Shown here one piece after another: positions 18,053 through 26,577 of a DNA stretch of 64,000 nucleotides (position 1 is its first letter; each line of letters begins with the position of its first letter). Under the pieces are notes generated by a model. The model ran no database searches, was not told where the DNA came from, and saw only the letters and a program-made list of their open reading frames with translations. The translations under genes were made by a program, and so were the position numbers. The stretch is from Woeseiaceae bacterium (GTDB lineage: Bacteria > Pseudomonadota > Gammaproteobacteria > Steroidobacterales > Woeseiaceae), in assembly GCA_021773115.1 (NCBI GenBank), contig JAJFKS010000032.1, forward strand, positions 179,317-243,316, written 5' to 3'.

Positions 18053-20227
18053 ATGTGTAAAACAATCAAACTTCTGAATCCAATGACAGCACTCTCAATC
18101 GCCGTCGCACTGGCACTCGGCGTGCCAATCGCTGGCGCACAAGAGACAGACAAAAGAGTAAGTGGAAAGTCCGAGCTCGAGGAAATTATCGTACGCGCCA
18201 CGCGCACCTCGGGCAGTGATAAGTCGATACCCAACACGGTTACTATCGTCGGAAAGGCTGAAATCGATGCACAACGATCTGTTACCGCCAATCCCTCGGA
18301 TTTACTGTCCAACCTGATCGCCAGCTACTCACCACCGCGGCAGAAGCTTGATGGCGTCGGTGAGAGCTTTCGCGGTCGCGCACCGCTATTCATGATTGAC
18401 GGTGTTCCGCAAAGTAATCCATTGCGTGACGGTTCCCGAGACGGATTTACGATTGACATCGCCGCCATCGATGAGATCGAAGTCGTCTACGGCGCCAATG
18501 CAATCCAGGGACTCGGTGCGACCGGCGGTATTATCAACTACATTACTGTTTCGCCACCGACATCCGGAGAAACATTAAATCGCGCGGAATTTGCGGTAAC
18601 CACCGATGATCGTGTCGAGTCGGATGGCGCCGGCTATCGCGGTAGCTTTCTAACGGGTCGACGTTCCGGAAATTGGGATTTCGTCGGCTCAGTTGCCTAC
18701 GAACAACGCGGTTTGTTCTACGACGCGGACGGGCTACCGATTGGTGTCGAGGCAACCCAGGGCGACATCGCCGATTCGGCGACAACAAACTTGTTTGCAA
18801 AAATTGGATTCGAACCCACCGAGACACAGCGTTGGCAGCTGATGATCAACAAGTTCGACATCGAGAGTGACAACGACTATATCCCCATTGACGGTGATCG
18901 TTCGGCCGGGATACCTACGTCATCTGTTCCGGGTGACGAGCCGGGCGATCCCTTCGCAAACGACGTACTGACACTTACGGTCAACTACGCGAACACCGAT
19001 CTCCTGAATGGCAAGTTCACAGGCCAGCTGTATCTGCAGGATTTCGCAGGTACCTATGGCGGTGGTTCCTTCGGAGTCTTCCAGGATCCTGCAATCGCAC
19101 CGCTTGGCACGCTGTTCGACCAATCGCAAAATAACTCCGAGAAGTTCGGCGTACGCCTGACGCAGAGATACGCAGAAATCGGCAGCACACCGCTCGATGT
19201 CATATTCGGTCTCGACATGTTGCAGGACGAGACCCGGCAGACCCTGATACAAACCGGCAGGGACTGGGTGCCAGTCGCGAAGTACGACAATCTTGCGCCT
19301 TTCGTGCAAATCGATGCCCCGATTGGCAAATACGTGACCTTGGCGGGCGGTGTTCGTTTTGAATCTGCCGAACTTGATGTGCCTGCCTACCAGACGCTGG
19401 CCGGAAACCGGAGCAGCTCAGACTATGCAGTTTTGCAGGTCGACGGAGGCAATCCCGACTTCAGTGACACGATGACAAATCTCGGCATAGTCGTGCGACC
19501 GAATGATTCATTGAGTTTTTACGGAATGTTCTCGCAGGGATTCTCAATGCCTGACGTTGGCCGTGTGCTGCGAGCGGTCAATTCGCCCGGCACCGATGTC
19601 GATACCTTGCTGAATCTCGATCCGATCGTGACCGACAATGTCGAAGTCGGCGTCGAATACAACAGGGAGCGCTTCGGTACCAAGTTTGCGTGGTACGAGT
19701 CGGATTCGGATTTCGGTGCGCGGTTGTCACTGAACCCGGACGGCATATTTGATCTGAATCGCGAAAAAACCGAAACAAGTGGCTGGGAACTAAGCGCATC
19801 TTTCGCTGTGTCTGATTCGGTATCCATACTGGCATCATACGCGGCGCTGGAAGGCGAGTTCGACTCCGACGATGATGGTGCCGTTGACTCCGATCTTGGC
19901 GCAATCAACATCGGACCGGATCGCTTGAATCTTGCACTCGACTACAATCCGGGCGGGCCCTGGAGCGGCAGGCTGCAAAGCTTCACCTACATGGACAAGA
20001 CTTTCTACAATGCTGCCGGCGTTGAAACCAGTCGATTCGACGGTTATACAGTGCTCGACCTGACAGCGAACCTGCAACTGGAACGAGTGAACCTGACGTT
20101 CAGCATCGCAAACCTGCTTGACGAGCAGTACATCACATACTACGGACAGGCGGGCAACTCGCGCACAGACCGTTACTTCGCGGGCCGCGGCCGTGTATTG
20201 GGTGTACGCGCGATGTTCGAATTCTAG
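18053..20227 (+). CDS. TonB-dependent siderophore receptor, IutA-like
   Basis: 724-residue outer-membrane receptor. Signal peptide to about residue 30 (ending IAGAQ), TonB box region ELEEIIVRATRT, plug domain (about 45-170 with RGRAPLFMIDGVPQSNP and IDEIEVVYGANAIQGLGATG), then a 22-strand barrel ending in a C-terminal Phe (GVRAMFEF). The plug most resembles ferric-aerobactin-type receptors; this is from memory of family sequences, not a search. GGAG ribosome site 8 bases before the ATG. A PepSY membrane protein follows 12 bases downstream, a common partner of siderophore receptors. Confidence 0.88.
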   Translation: MCKTIKLLNPMTALSIAVALALGVPIAGAQETDKRVSGKSELEEIIVRATRTSGSDKSIPNTVTIVGKAEIDAQRSVTANPSDLLSNLIASYSPPRQKLDGVGESFRGRAPLFMIDGVPQSNPLRDGSRDGFTIDIAAIDEIEVVYGANAIQGLGATGGIINYITVSPPTSGETLNRAEFAVTTDDRVESDGAGYRGSFLTGRRSGNWDFVGSVAYEQRGLFYDADGLPIGVEATQGDIADSATTNLFAKIGFEPTETQRWQLMINKFDIESDNDYIPIDGDRSAGIPTSSVPGDEPGDPFANDVLTLTVNYANTDLLNGKFTGQLYLQDFAGTYGGGSFGVFQDPAIAPLGTLFDQSQNNSEKFGVRLTQRYAEIGSTPLDVIFGLDMLQDETRQTLIQTGRDWVPVAKYDNLAPFVQIDAPIGKYVTLAGGVRFESAELDVPAYQTLAGNRSSSDYAVLQVDGGNPDFSDTMTNLGIVVRPNDSLSFYGMFSQGFSMPDVGRVLRAVNSPGTDVDTLLNLDPIVTDNVEVGVEYNRERFGTKFAWYESDSDFGARLSLNPDGIFDLNREKTETSGWELSASFAVSDSVSILASYAALEGEFDSDDDGAVDSDLGAINIGPDRLNLALDYNPGGPWSGRLQSFTYMDKTFYNAAGVETSRFDGYTVLDLTANLQLERVNLTFSIANLLDEQYITYYGQAGNSRTDRYFAGRGRVLGVRAMFEF

Positions 20228-20239
20228 CGCCAGCGACGC

Positions 20240-21304
20240 ATGCAACTACTCAGGCTTATCCACGCCTACGTGGGGCTTGCTGTTGGCGTGATCCTGGCGC
20301 TGTATGCGATCACCGGAGGGGCGCTTTTATTCAAGGACGAAATCTGGCGAATGCAGTACCCGGAGCTCAAGGCGGAGCTCCATGCTGCGGCCCCGTCAGA
20401 ACACGCCGCGGCATTTCGGCAAGCTCTTAAGAATTTTCCGGACGGTGTAAACGCGATCAAAGTTCCGCGGGATGGCGTTAGCGCCTATCACGTGTATACG
20501 GACGATGGCGAAGCGCTGCTGAACGCACATGATTATTCAATGATCTATCAGTGGCGCTGGAATCAGACTCTGACCGGCGTACTAAGCGAGGTACATTTTC
20601 ATCTAGTGGCAGCCGATGCTGGAAAAAAAGTTGGCGGCGTTGTAGCACTGGCCTCAGCGCTTCTCGCTCTGGCAGGGGTCGTTCTCTGGTGGCCGACGCG
20701 GCGCAGTTTTCGCTTGCGTCGTGTGCCAGCTCAGTCCTTACGGCGCGGCGAGTTACTGCGCATGCACCGTGATTTCGGAATACTCTCCGCCGTATCGGTG
20801 GTGTTATTCTCAGCCACCGCTGCTGGCGTGATCTTTTATCCACAGGCGAGTGCGATACTCAACGGACTCTTCAGCGAAAGGGCGCCCGACGCGTTGACGG
20901 TAACCGCTGCGGCCAACATACCGGAACCCGGCGCACCAACAGAAGATCAAGTCACAGTGGCAATGGCCGCGCTGCCACAGGCGCGGCTGATCGCCTACTA
21001 TCCGCCGTCAGACTCACGAGCATTGCATTATTTCCGTTTTCGCCATTTAGACGAGCCGCATCCGAACGGACGATCAGCGGTTTACTTGCGTCCCGGAGAA
21101 AACTTCGTTGCTCAAGTTATCGACGCGAGTCAAGCGCCTGCAGGTGAGCGGGCGGCTCAGTTTCTTTACCCGCTCCACGCGGCAATGATCGGCGGCAAGG
21201 CTTACACCGCTTTCGCAATCGCAAGCGCTGTGGCTATCGGCGTGATCGCTCTGAGTGGGCCGCTCGCGTACCTGCGCCGCCGATCCAGGCGCTCAGGCAG
21301 CTGA
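20240..21304 (+). CDS. PepSY-associated transmembrane protein (PiuB-like)
   Basis: 354-residue inner-membrane protein with four hydrophobic segments: residues 5-25 (LIHAYVGLAVGVILALYAIT), about 133-153, about 185-205 and about 325-343. PepSY-type stretches lie between. HAYVGLAVG and the paired MHRDFGIL are the His-bearing helices of the family. Such proteins accompany siderophore receptors and are proposed to act as inner-membrane iron reductases. The neighbouring IutA-like receptor supports that role here. Confidence 0.85.
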   Translation: MQLLRLIHAYVGLAVGVILALYAITGGALLFKDEIWRMQYPELKAELHAAAPSEHAAAFRQALKNFPDGVNAIKVPRDGVSAYHVYTDDGEALLNAHDYSMIYQWRWNQTLTGVLSEVHFHLVAADAGKKVGGVVALASALLALAGVVLWWPTRRSFRLRRVPAQSLRRGELLRMHRDFGILSAVSVVLFSATAAGVIFYPQASAILNGLFSERAPDALTVTAAANIPEPGAPTEDQVTVAMAALPQARLIAYYPPSDSRALHYFRFRHLDEPHPNGRSAVYLRPGENFVAQVIDASQAPAGERAAQFLYPLHAAMIGGKAYTAFAIASAVAIGVIALSGPLAYLRRRSRRSGS

Positions 21305-21322
21305 AGTGCCGACTACACGCTG

Positions 21323-22510
21323 ATGATCGAACAAATGAACAGGTATTTTCCTGCGTCTCGCAAGATGATGCTCCTTGCCACGCTTGCAGCCGTGGACGCC
21401 ATGGGCGAACAACGCGATGATGAGGACGAGGCGAAGTGGAGTCTGCATTCCGGATATACCGGTGAACTCTGGTACGCACGCAACGGCGATGAGACCAGTC
21501 ACAACGTCTACCTCGACAATTTCGATATCGTTTTCGACGCAACAGAACCCTGGGGACTGGATGACACCCGTATTCACGCTTATGGCTTGTACAACAATGG
21601 CAGCAGCCTGTCCGAGAGCTCCGTGGGTGATCTCCAGGTCATCAGCAACATCGAAACCGGCGTGCAGGCGTTTCGGCTATACGAGGCCTGGATCGAAAGC
21701 GGTGTTGGAAATGATGCGTCGCTACTGTTCGGTTTGTACGACCTGAATAGTGAGTTCGACGCACTCGATACGGCCAGCCTTTTCATCAACAGTGCGCACG
21801 GTATCGGCTCCGAGATCGGACTGACGGGGAATAATGGCCCGTCAATTTTTCCGGTGACCAGTTTGGCGGCACGTTTATTGTGGGAGCCTGCTGGCGACTG
21901 GGCGTTTCGCGTGGCGGCACTGGATGGTGTGCCGGGAGATCCGAACGACCCGGAAGCGACACGCGTGCAGCTCGGTGGTGGCGACGGCGTCCTGTTGATT
22001 GCCGAAGGCGAACGCCGATTCGGCATCGCAAAGTTGCTTGCGGGTAGCTGGGCCTATAGCGCAGAGTTTGATCGCTGGGACGATGCTTCCGCGCGTTCAA
22101 CTGGCAATGCCGGTGTCTATTTGCGCGGCGAATCGGCGATTGTGAGCGACGAAGCCGGGGTGTCGTTGTTCGGACGCATCGGCTGGGCAAATCCCCAGTT
22201 CAACATCGTCGACCTGTTCGCGAGTTTCGGTATGACCTGGACCGGCTTACTGCCGGGGCGGCCAGATGACACACTGGGATTGGCTATCGCCCATGCTCGC
22301 GCGGGCCGGCACTATCGCCGCAGTGCTGCCGGCGGCGGCGCAGTTTCTGCACGGGCAGAAACCAACTACGAATTGACATGGCACGTGCCATTGACGGGCC
22401 GATTAAGTGTGCAACCCGACATCCAATACATCGCAAATCCGGGGTTGGACCCGGACCGCGATCACGCCTGGGCGTTCGGCTTGCGAATGGTATGGGAAAA
22501 GGAGTGGTAA
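21323..22510 (+). CDS. Carbohydrate-selective porin, OprB-like
   Basis: 395-residue outer-membrane protein. Family features: HSGYTGELWYARNG, RLYEAWIESG, FGLYDLNSEFD, LFINSAHGIGSEI, WEPAGDWAFRVAALDGVPGD and a C terminus WAFGLRMVWEKEW with terminal aromatic. OprB porins let sugars and other small polar molecules cross the outer membrane; no substrate can be assigned. The hydrophobic signal is short (KMMLLATLAAVDAMG), so the true start may be downstream of 21323. Followed 4 bases later by the second binding-protein gene. Confidence 0.8.
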   Translation: MIEQMNRYFPASRKMMLLATLAAVDAMGEQRDDEDEAKWSLHSGYTGELWYARNGDETSHNVYLDNFDIVFDATEPWGLDDTRIHAYGLYNNGSSLSESSVGDLQVISNIETGVQAFRLYEAWIESGVGNDASLLFGLYDLNSEFDALDTASLFINSAHGIGSEIGLTGNNGPSIFPVTSLAARLLWEPAGDWAFRVAALDGVPGDPNDPEATRVQLGGGDGVLLIAEGERRFGIAKLLAGSWAYSAEFDRWDDASARSTGNAGVYLRGESAIVSDEAGVSLFGRIGWANPQFNIVDLFASFGMTWTGLLPGRPDDTLGLAIAHARAGRHYRRSAAGGGAVSARAETNYELTWHVPLTGRLSVQPDIQYIANPGLDPDRDHAWAFGLRMVWEKEW

Positions 22511-22514
22511 CACG

Positions 22515-24128
22515 ATGATTCGCACGATTGCTAAAGGGTTTTGTTTTTCGATTTTCGCGCTCATTGCATCACCTGCAAGTTTCGCCGGGGTTGATCGTCA
22601 GTTCGACACATTGCGAGTCGCGATTGGCGCCGACCCGGTGGGTTTAGACCCGGCGCTGCATTTTCATGCGCCCGGAAAGCTGGTGTTGCAACATATTGGC
22701 GAAGCGCTGGTGGCGCATCGTGATGACATGAGTATTGCACCGATGCTTGCCGAGTCGTTCGAGGTGAGCGATGACGGGAGGACTTACACCTTCCAGATCC
22801 GAAAGGGCGCGCGCTTTCACAACGGCGATGCCGTAACGGCTAACGATGTCGTCTACGCCTTTCAAGACTACTACCTCAATCCTGATGTAAACTGGGAGTG
22901 TCGAATTTATTACGATGGCTCGGGAAGCGTGATTGATCGCAGCAACGGCGCCCACGTTACGGCGATTGAGGCAACTGCAACTGACACAGTCGTTTTTCGA
23001 CTCAAGGAACCAAGCAACCTGTTTCTCGCGCGGATGGCCGATGTATCGTGTGCGCCGCTGATCTTCCATCGCGATTCGCTTGACTCAACGACACCGTGGC
23101 AAACATTCGTCGGTTCGGGGCCGTACCAATTCGTGCACTGGAAGAAAGGCGAAGAGATCCTGTTGCGCCGCTTCGTGGATTACGTGCCGAGTGCAGACAA
23201 GCGCGACGGCTATTCTGGTGCCAAGCATGCCTATGCGAATGAACTGGTATTGCGCATCATGCAAGATCGTTCCGCGCAGCTCGCAGCATTGCGTGATGGA
23301 GATATCGATATCGTGCTCGATGTGCAGGCCAAAGAGTATGGCGATCTTGCGGTGACTGACGCGATCCGCTTGCATACCACATCGACCATCAATTTCTGGA
23401 ACCTGCTACTGCAAACCGAAGATCCTTTGCTCTCGGACATTCGAATTCGCCGGGCTATGGCACACGCGATTGATGTCGACTATCTTGCCGCCGTCATGAC
23501 CGATGGGCGGCAGGTCTCCAACGCATCTGTCATCTCGTCAAACAGTGAGTTTTATTCTGAGTCTCAGCGAATCAGTCATGCACTGGACCCGGCAAAATCA
23601 CGCAAGCTCTTGCTTGAAGCTGGCTATGATGGCCAGCCAGTCGAAATCGTCGCGAACCGAGATACCTTCCCAGAGATGGCGCAGATCGGTGTTTTGGTGC
23701 GCAGCATGTTGCGGGCAGTGGGTATCAATGCCGTGTTGAATATCATGCCCTGGGATGAACAACTCAATGCTCGCTATCAAACCGGCAAGTTCCAGCTACA
23801 GGCGTTCGGGCAAGGTGGCCGCAACCACCCGCTGCTGGTGTTCGGGAAATTTATCGGCCCCAAGGCGGAGAAAGCTCGGTTTCAATGGGACGACGACGAA
23901 GCATTGGCGACGGTTAGAGCGGCACAACGCTTGCAGGACCCCGCTGAACTGCAGAGTGTCCTCGATGACCTGCACCTGCGGATGCTCGATGAAGTACCAA
24001 CGCTGGCATTATTTAACTTTGAATATCACGACGCGACCCGGGACAACCTGCAGGGTTTCCATACCACGCCATTTATGAGAACGACACTCTGGGGTGTATG
24101 GAAAGATCCACTTTCTGACGCAGACTAA
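22515..24128 (+). CDS. Second oligopeptide-type solute-binding protein
   Basis: 537-residue SBP_bac_5 protein with signal peptide (residues 1-24, ending ASFAG). Motifs are FQIRKGARFHNGDAVTANDVVY and VGSGPYQFVHWKKGEEILLRR. It resembles the binding protein at 14103 in layout (both have a WECR/WQCR segment after the hinge and a C terminus LWGV), suggesting paralogues. The operon has no permease of its own, so both binding proteins may share the divergent permease set. Start at 22515 has AAGGAG 11 bases upstream. Confidence 0.9.
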   Translation: MIRTIAKGFCFSIFALIASPASFAGVDRQFDTLRVAIGADPVGLDPALHFHAPGKLVLQHIGEALVAHRDDMSIAPMLAESFEVSDDGRTYTFQIRKGARFHNGDAVTANDVVYAFQDYYLNPDVNWECRIYYDGSGSVIDRSNGAHVTAIEATATDTVVFRLKEPSNLFLARMADVSCAPLIFHRDSLDSTTPWQTFVGSGPYQFVHWKKGEEILLRRFVDYVPSADKRDGYSGAKHAYANELVLRIMQDRSAQLAALRDGDIDIVLDVQAKEYGDLAVTDAIRLHTTSTINFWNLLLQTEDPLLSDIRIRRAMAHAIDVDYLAAVMTDGRQVSNASVISSNSEFYSESQRISHALDPAKSRKLLLEAGYDGQPVEIVANRDTFPEMAQIGVLVRSMLRAVGINAVLNIMPWDEQLNARYQTGKFQLQAFGQGGRNHPLLVFGKFIGPKAEKARFQWDDDEALATVRAAQRLQDPAELQSVLDDLHLRMLDEVPTLALFNFEYHDATRDNLQGFHTTPFMRTTLWGVWKDPLSDAD

Positions 24129-24133
24129 GCTAC

Positions 24134-25270
24134 GTGCGCGGCCTGAATAAAGTTCGCTCAGCAATGTTGCTGCTGGTATTGATTGTTGCGTTGCCAGGTA
24201 CTAGCCGTGCTGGCAATGAGGCAGTCAATACCAGTCTGCCCGGATTCGATGCGGTGACGTTCAGTGGTGACTTTCGCCTTCGCTATGAGAACACTTCAGC
24301 CTACGCGGATCGCCCCGCTCAGAGCCGCGGCGTCACGAGAGGTCGGCTCGGCGTAAGCTACAACATCAACGATGCAATCGAACTCGGGACGCGAATCGTC
24401 ACGGGTGATGCGGATAATCCCCGTACAGCTGACGTCGAAATCGGCCAGTTCGCAGAAGACCTCGACATCAGCCTGGACCGGCTGTATGCGAAGTTCAGCC
24501 GCGGCAACATGGAGTTGAGCGGCGGTAAAATGTCAAATCCCTTCACGACGACCGAGCTTGTTTGGGATGGTGATGTGAATCCGTTCGGCGTCGCGGCAAA
24601 AATCGACGCGCTGAAATGGTCGCGTACCAAGGTGTCGCTTACGGCGATGTATTCGATCGTCGACCAACTGTTGCGTGACGACGATAGTAATATGGCCGGT
24701 TTGCAGGTGTCGGTCGAATCCCGGCTCGCTGATCACTGGCACGTCGCGCTGCGGGCTGCATATTACGACTACGCCATCGGCAGCCTGAGTAACGCGAACG
24801 CAGTCAACATTCGGGGCAATGTGTTGGCGCCGGGCGGCACCGAGTACGAATCGGACTTCGACCTCGTGGATCTCATTGCGCAGATCAAATACACCGGGGC
24901 CGATCCGCAATGGCCTGTGCAATTGACAGTCGATTATATCCGGAACCTGGGCGCGGTCGTGCCAGAAGACAGTGGTTATTCGCTTGACGTCAATGCCGGA
25001 ACCGTCACCGACCCAGGCGACTGGCGGATTCATCTCGGCTATGCAACTGCGGAAACTGACGCCGTGTTCGCAGCATTCTCCAATGACAATACAACTTATC
25101 CCACAAACTATTTGCAGCAAACGTTCGCAGTCGACTACGCGCTTGTCGAGCATACGTATTTGAATTTAACGGCTTATCGATACAAGCGACGAGACTTTGA
25201 GTCTGCAAATCAGCTTGGGGAGAATAAATTTGTCACGCGTGTGCGGTTGAACCTGTACCTCCAATTCTAG
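24134..25270 (+). CDS. Putative outer-membrane porin
   Basis: 378 residues: signal peptide (residues 1-25), then alternating amphipathic strands beginning TFSGDFRLRYENTSAYADR and ending RVRLNLYLQF with terminal Phe. Resembles the Porin_5 group of putative porins (RGRLGVSYNINDAIELGTRIV, SGGKMSNPFTTTELVWDGD). GTG start 5 bases after the preceding stop, so cotranscribed. Substrate unknown; it presumably helps the operon's ligand cross the outer membrane. Last gene before the attachment arm. Confidence 0.75.
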   Translation: MRGLNKVRSAMLLLVLIVALPGTSRAGNEAVNTSLPGFDAVTFSGDFRLRYENTSAYADRPAQSRGVTRGRLGVSYNINDAIELGTRIVTGDADNPRTADVEIGQFAEDLDISLDRLYAKFSRGNMELSGGKMSNPFTTTELVWDGDVNPFGVAAKIDALKWSRTKVSLTAMYSIVDQLLRDDDSNMAGLQVSVESRLADHWHVALRAAYYDYAIGSLSNANAVNIRGNVLAPGGTEYESDFDLVDLIAQIKYTGADPQWPVQLTVDYIRNLGAVVPEDSGYSLDVNAGTVTDPGDWRIHLGYATAETDAVFAAFSNDNTTYPTNYLQQTFAVDYALVEHTYLNLTAYRYKRRDFESANQLGENKFVTRVRLNLYLQF

Positions 25271-25299
25271 GTAGATAATACAGCTTGACCACAACTAAC

Positions 25300-25546
25300 G
25301 CGGACACACGTGAACAGCTTGGAGAAAGCCGCTCGAATGGCTGAGAATGCGCGAATCGATTTCCACTTCTAGTCAAACGGGCCGGTCATTCAAACGCAAA
25401 ATCGGGAAGTTTCGAAGCCTATGATTTGATTTCCGATACCGTCCAGCGAAAGCCAGAAAAATTGGGGGCAACGCCGGGGGCAGTAATCTCAATTTGCTCA
25501 CTAAAATAGTTACACAATCAAATAGATACGACGTGATTACCGTAGT
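25300..25546. repeat. Left-type attachment arm, copy 1
   Basis: 247 bp that aligns without gaps to 47829-48075 (constant offset 22529), with shared blocks such as GATTTGATTTCCGATA and GTAGTACCC. Contains GGGGGCAAC (25464-25472) and GGGGGCAGT (25476-25484), a direct repeat of period 12, ending 63 bases before the core. No gene is visible in 25271-25580. Conserved but non-coding and att-proximal, it is read as the integrase arm region. Confidence 0.8.
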
Positions 25547-25561
25547 ACCCTTCACCACCAA
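25547..25561 (+). repeat. Attachment core, site 2
   Basis: Exact copy of ACCCTTCACCACCAA, junction of islands 1 and 2. It has the left-type arm upstream but no right-type arm downstream. Confidence 0.9.
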
Positions 25562-25570
25562 ACGAAAAAA

Positions 25571-25602
25571 GCCCTGCTAATCATATGGTTAGTGGGGTTT
25601 TT
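25571..25602 (+). terminator. Attachment-site terminator, site 2
   Basis: Stem CCCTGCTAA / TTAGTGGGG (two G-T pairs) and TTTTT on the plus strand; related to the tRNA-Met terminator. The opposite strand encodes the last codons and stop (complement of TCA at 25581) of the kinase gene. Confidence 0.7.
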
Positions 25603-26384
25603 CGCTTTCGATATGCAGTTTCGCGTTGTACCTCATCACAGGCTACAAGCGCCGTAGGACCCGGGCCGACGATCGTGCCGACGCTGCTACCGATATCTGT
25701 CACCTCAAAATCTTTCGAGTGCTTTCTTGCAAAAAGTATCGCCTTGTCCTGAACAAGCTCATTAGCGACGGTGAGAGCATCAGACCAAGTAATCTGAGCG
25801 AATCGCCGGGGTATGGTTTGCTTCAGCGCCGGGTCCCACTCAAAGATTCCATTGACGTCTTTTATTAATACGCATTTCGAGTGCATTTCATTGGCCAGGA
25901 ACAAGGCAGTATTGTCTGATCCACCGCGACCCAGCAGGACTGTTCGTTGTCGCTCATCCTGGGCGAAAAAGCCGGGGACGACTACCGCATCATGATTCTC
26001 GAGCAAGGATACGAGTGAATCACGATTCAACCGAACAGGAACCGCATTGAGGACCTCACCGTCAGCGTCGAGCCCGATATCCGTCGGTAATGCAACGGCG
26101 GATTGTATTCCAGCGCTGCTCAATACCGCATTGAGCAGTATCGCGCTCTGTTGTTCTCCGGTTGCGACGAATTCTGCTACGTCGTAATCACCGGCGTTCG
26201 GAGCAGCTTTGTATATCGCTTGAAACAGTCGATCGGTCTCTCCCGCCATCGCAGATACTACGGCGACTACTTTTTCACCCTTGTCGACGTAACGCCGGAT
26301 TTCATCGGCGACAATGTGAAAATGGTCAGTACTCGTGATGATCGAACTGCCAAATTTCAAAATGACCAAACTGTTATCCACCAT
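25581..26384 (-). CDS. Aspartate-kinase-like amino-acid kinase without ACT domain
   Basis: 267-residue amino-acid-kinase domain. Starts VILKFGSSIIT (phosphate-binding KFGSS), then VVAVVSAMAGETD, VATGEQQSAILLNAVLSSAG, GRGGSDNTALFLA and a KDVNGIFEWDP segment, as in aspartokinases. It stops just after the kinase fold (FEVTDIGSSVGTIVGPG), with no regulatory ACT domains. The final codons and stop lie in the attachment-site hairpin, so the tail may have been recast by integration. Start at MVDNSLVI was chosen because upstream codons run through a terminator-like structure. Last gene of the minus-strand operon. Actual substrate unproven. Confidence 0.78.
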   Translation of the reverse strand: MVDNSLVILKFGSSIITSTDHFHIVADEIRRYVDKGEKVVAVVSAMAGETDRLFQAIYKAAPNAGDYDVAEFVATGEQQSAILLNAVLSSAGIQSAVALPTDIGLDADGEVLNAVPVRLNRDSLVSLLENHDAVVVPGFFAQDERQRTVLLGRGGSDNTALFLANEMHSKCVLIKDVNGIFEWDPALKQTIPRRFAQITWSDALTVANELVQDKAILFARKHSKDFEVTDIGSSVGTIVGPGPTALVACDEVQRETAYRKRKTPLTI

Positions 26385-26412
26385 TTGTTCCTTTGCCGGT
26401 ATTCTGGCGGCA

Positions 26413-26465
26413 CAAAAAAACCCGTCAGCTCTAACGCGGACAGGTTTCCTGTTCGCTTTAGCTGC
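26413..26465 (-). terminator. Candidate attenuator in the kinase leader
   Basis: On the minus strand, GCGAACAGG-AAA-CCTGTCCGC forms one hairpin. Its 3' arm CCTGTC can instead pair with GACGGG (12-base loop), followed by TTTTTTT at 26420-26414. The two structures share CCTGTC and so exclude each other, as in terminator/antiterminator pairs. The T run ends about 29 bases before the kinase ATG, leaving no room for another promoter in between. Confidence 0.5.
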
Positions 26466-26577
26466 ATTTATTGAGCGCCCGCAAGCTGATATCAAATCGG
26501 CGCAGATGTGAACTTAATGCGGTGACATAAACACGTCAACCTTTGTACATGATTCGCTTTTCGTTCCCGTTCAAACC

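Larger units (their letters stand above)
10130..25561. mobile_element. Genomic island 1 (peptide/siderophore cargo)
   Basis: 15.4-kb segment bounded by attachment cores at 10115 and 25547. The right-type arm lies just inside its left end (10172-10390) and the left-type arm just inside its right end (25300-25546), so both recombination arms are present. Cargo: a minus-strand ABC-transporter operon with its GntR regulator, and a plus-strand operon with amidase, TonB receptor, PepSY protein, porins and a peptide-binding protein. No integrase, transposase or conjugation gene is visible. The boundaries come from repeats only. Confidence 0.75.

Noticed and set aside
26384..26495. Longer kinase reading frame starting at 26495
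   Set aside because: The extra codons pass through the hairpin/T-run structure and do not resemble an aspartokinase start; ATG 26384 gives the family N terminus.
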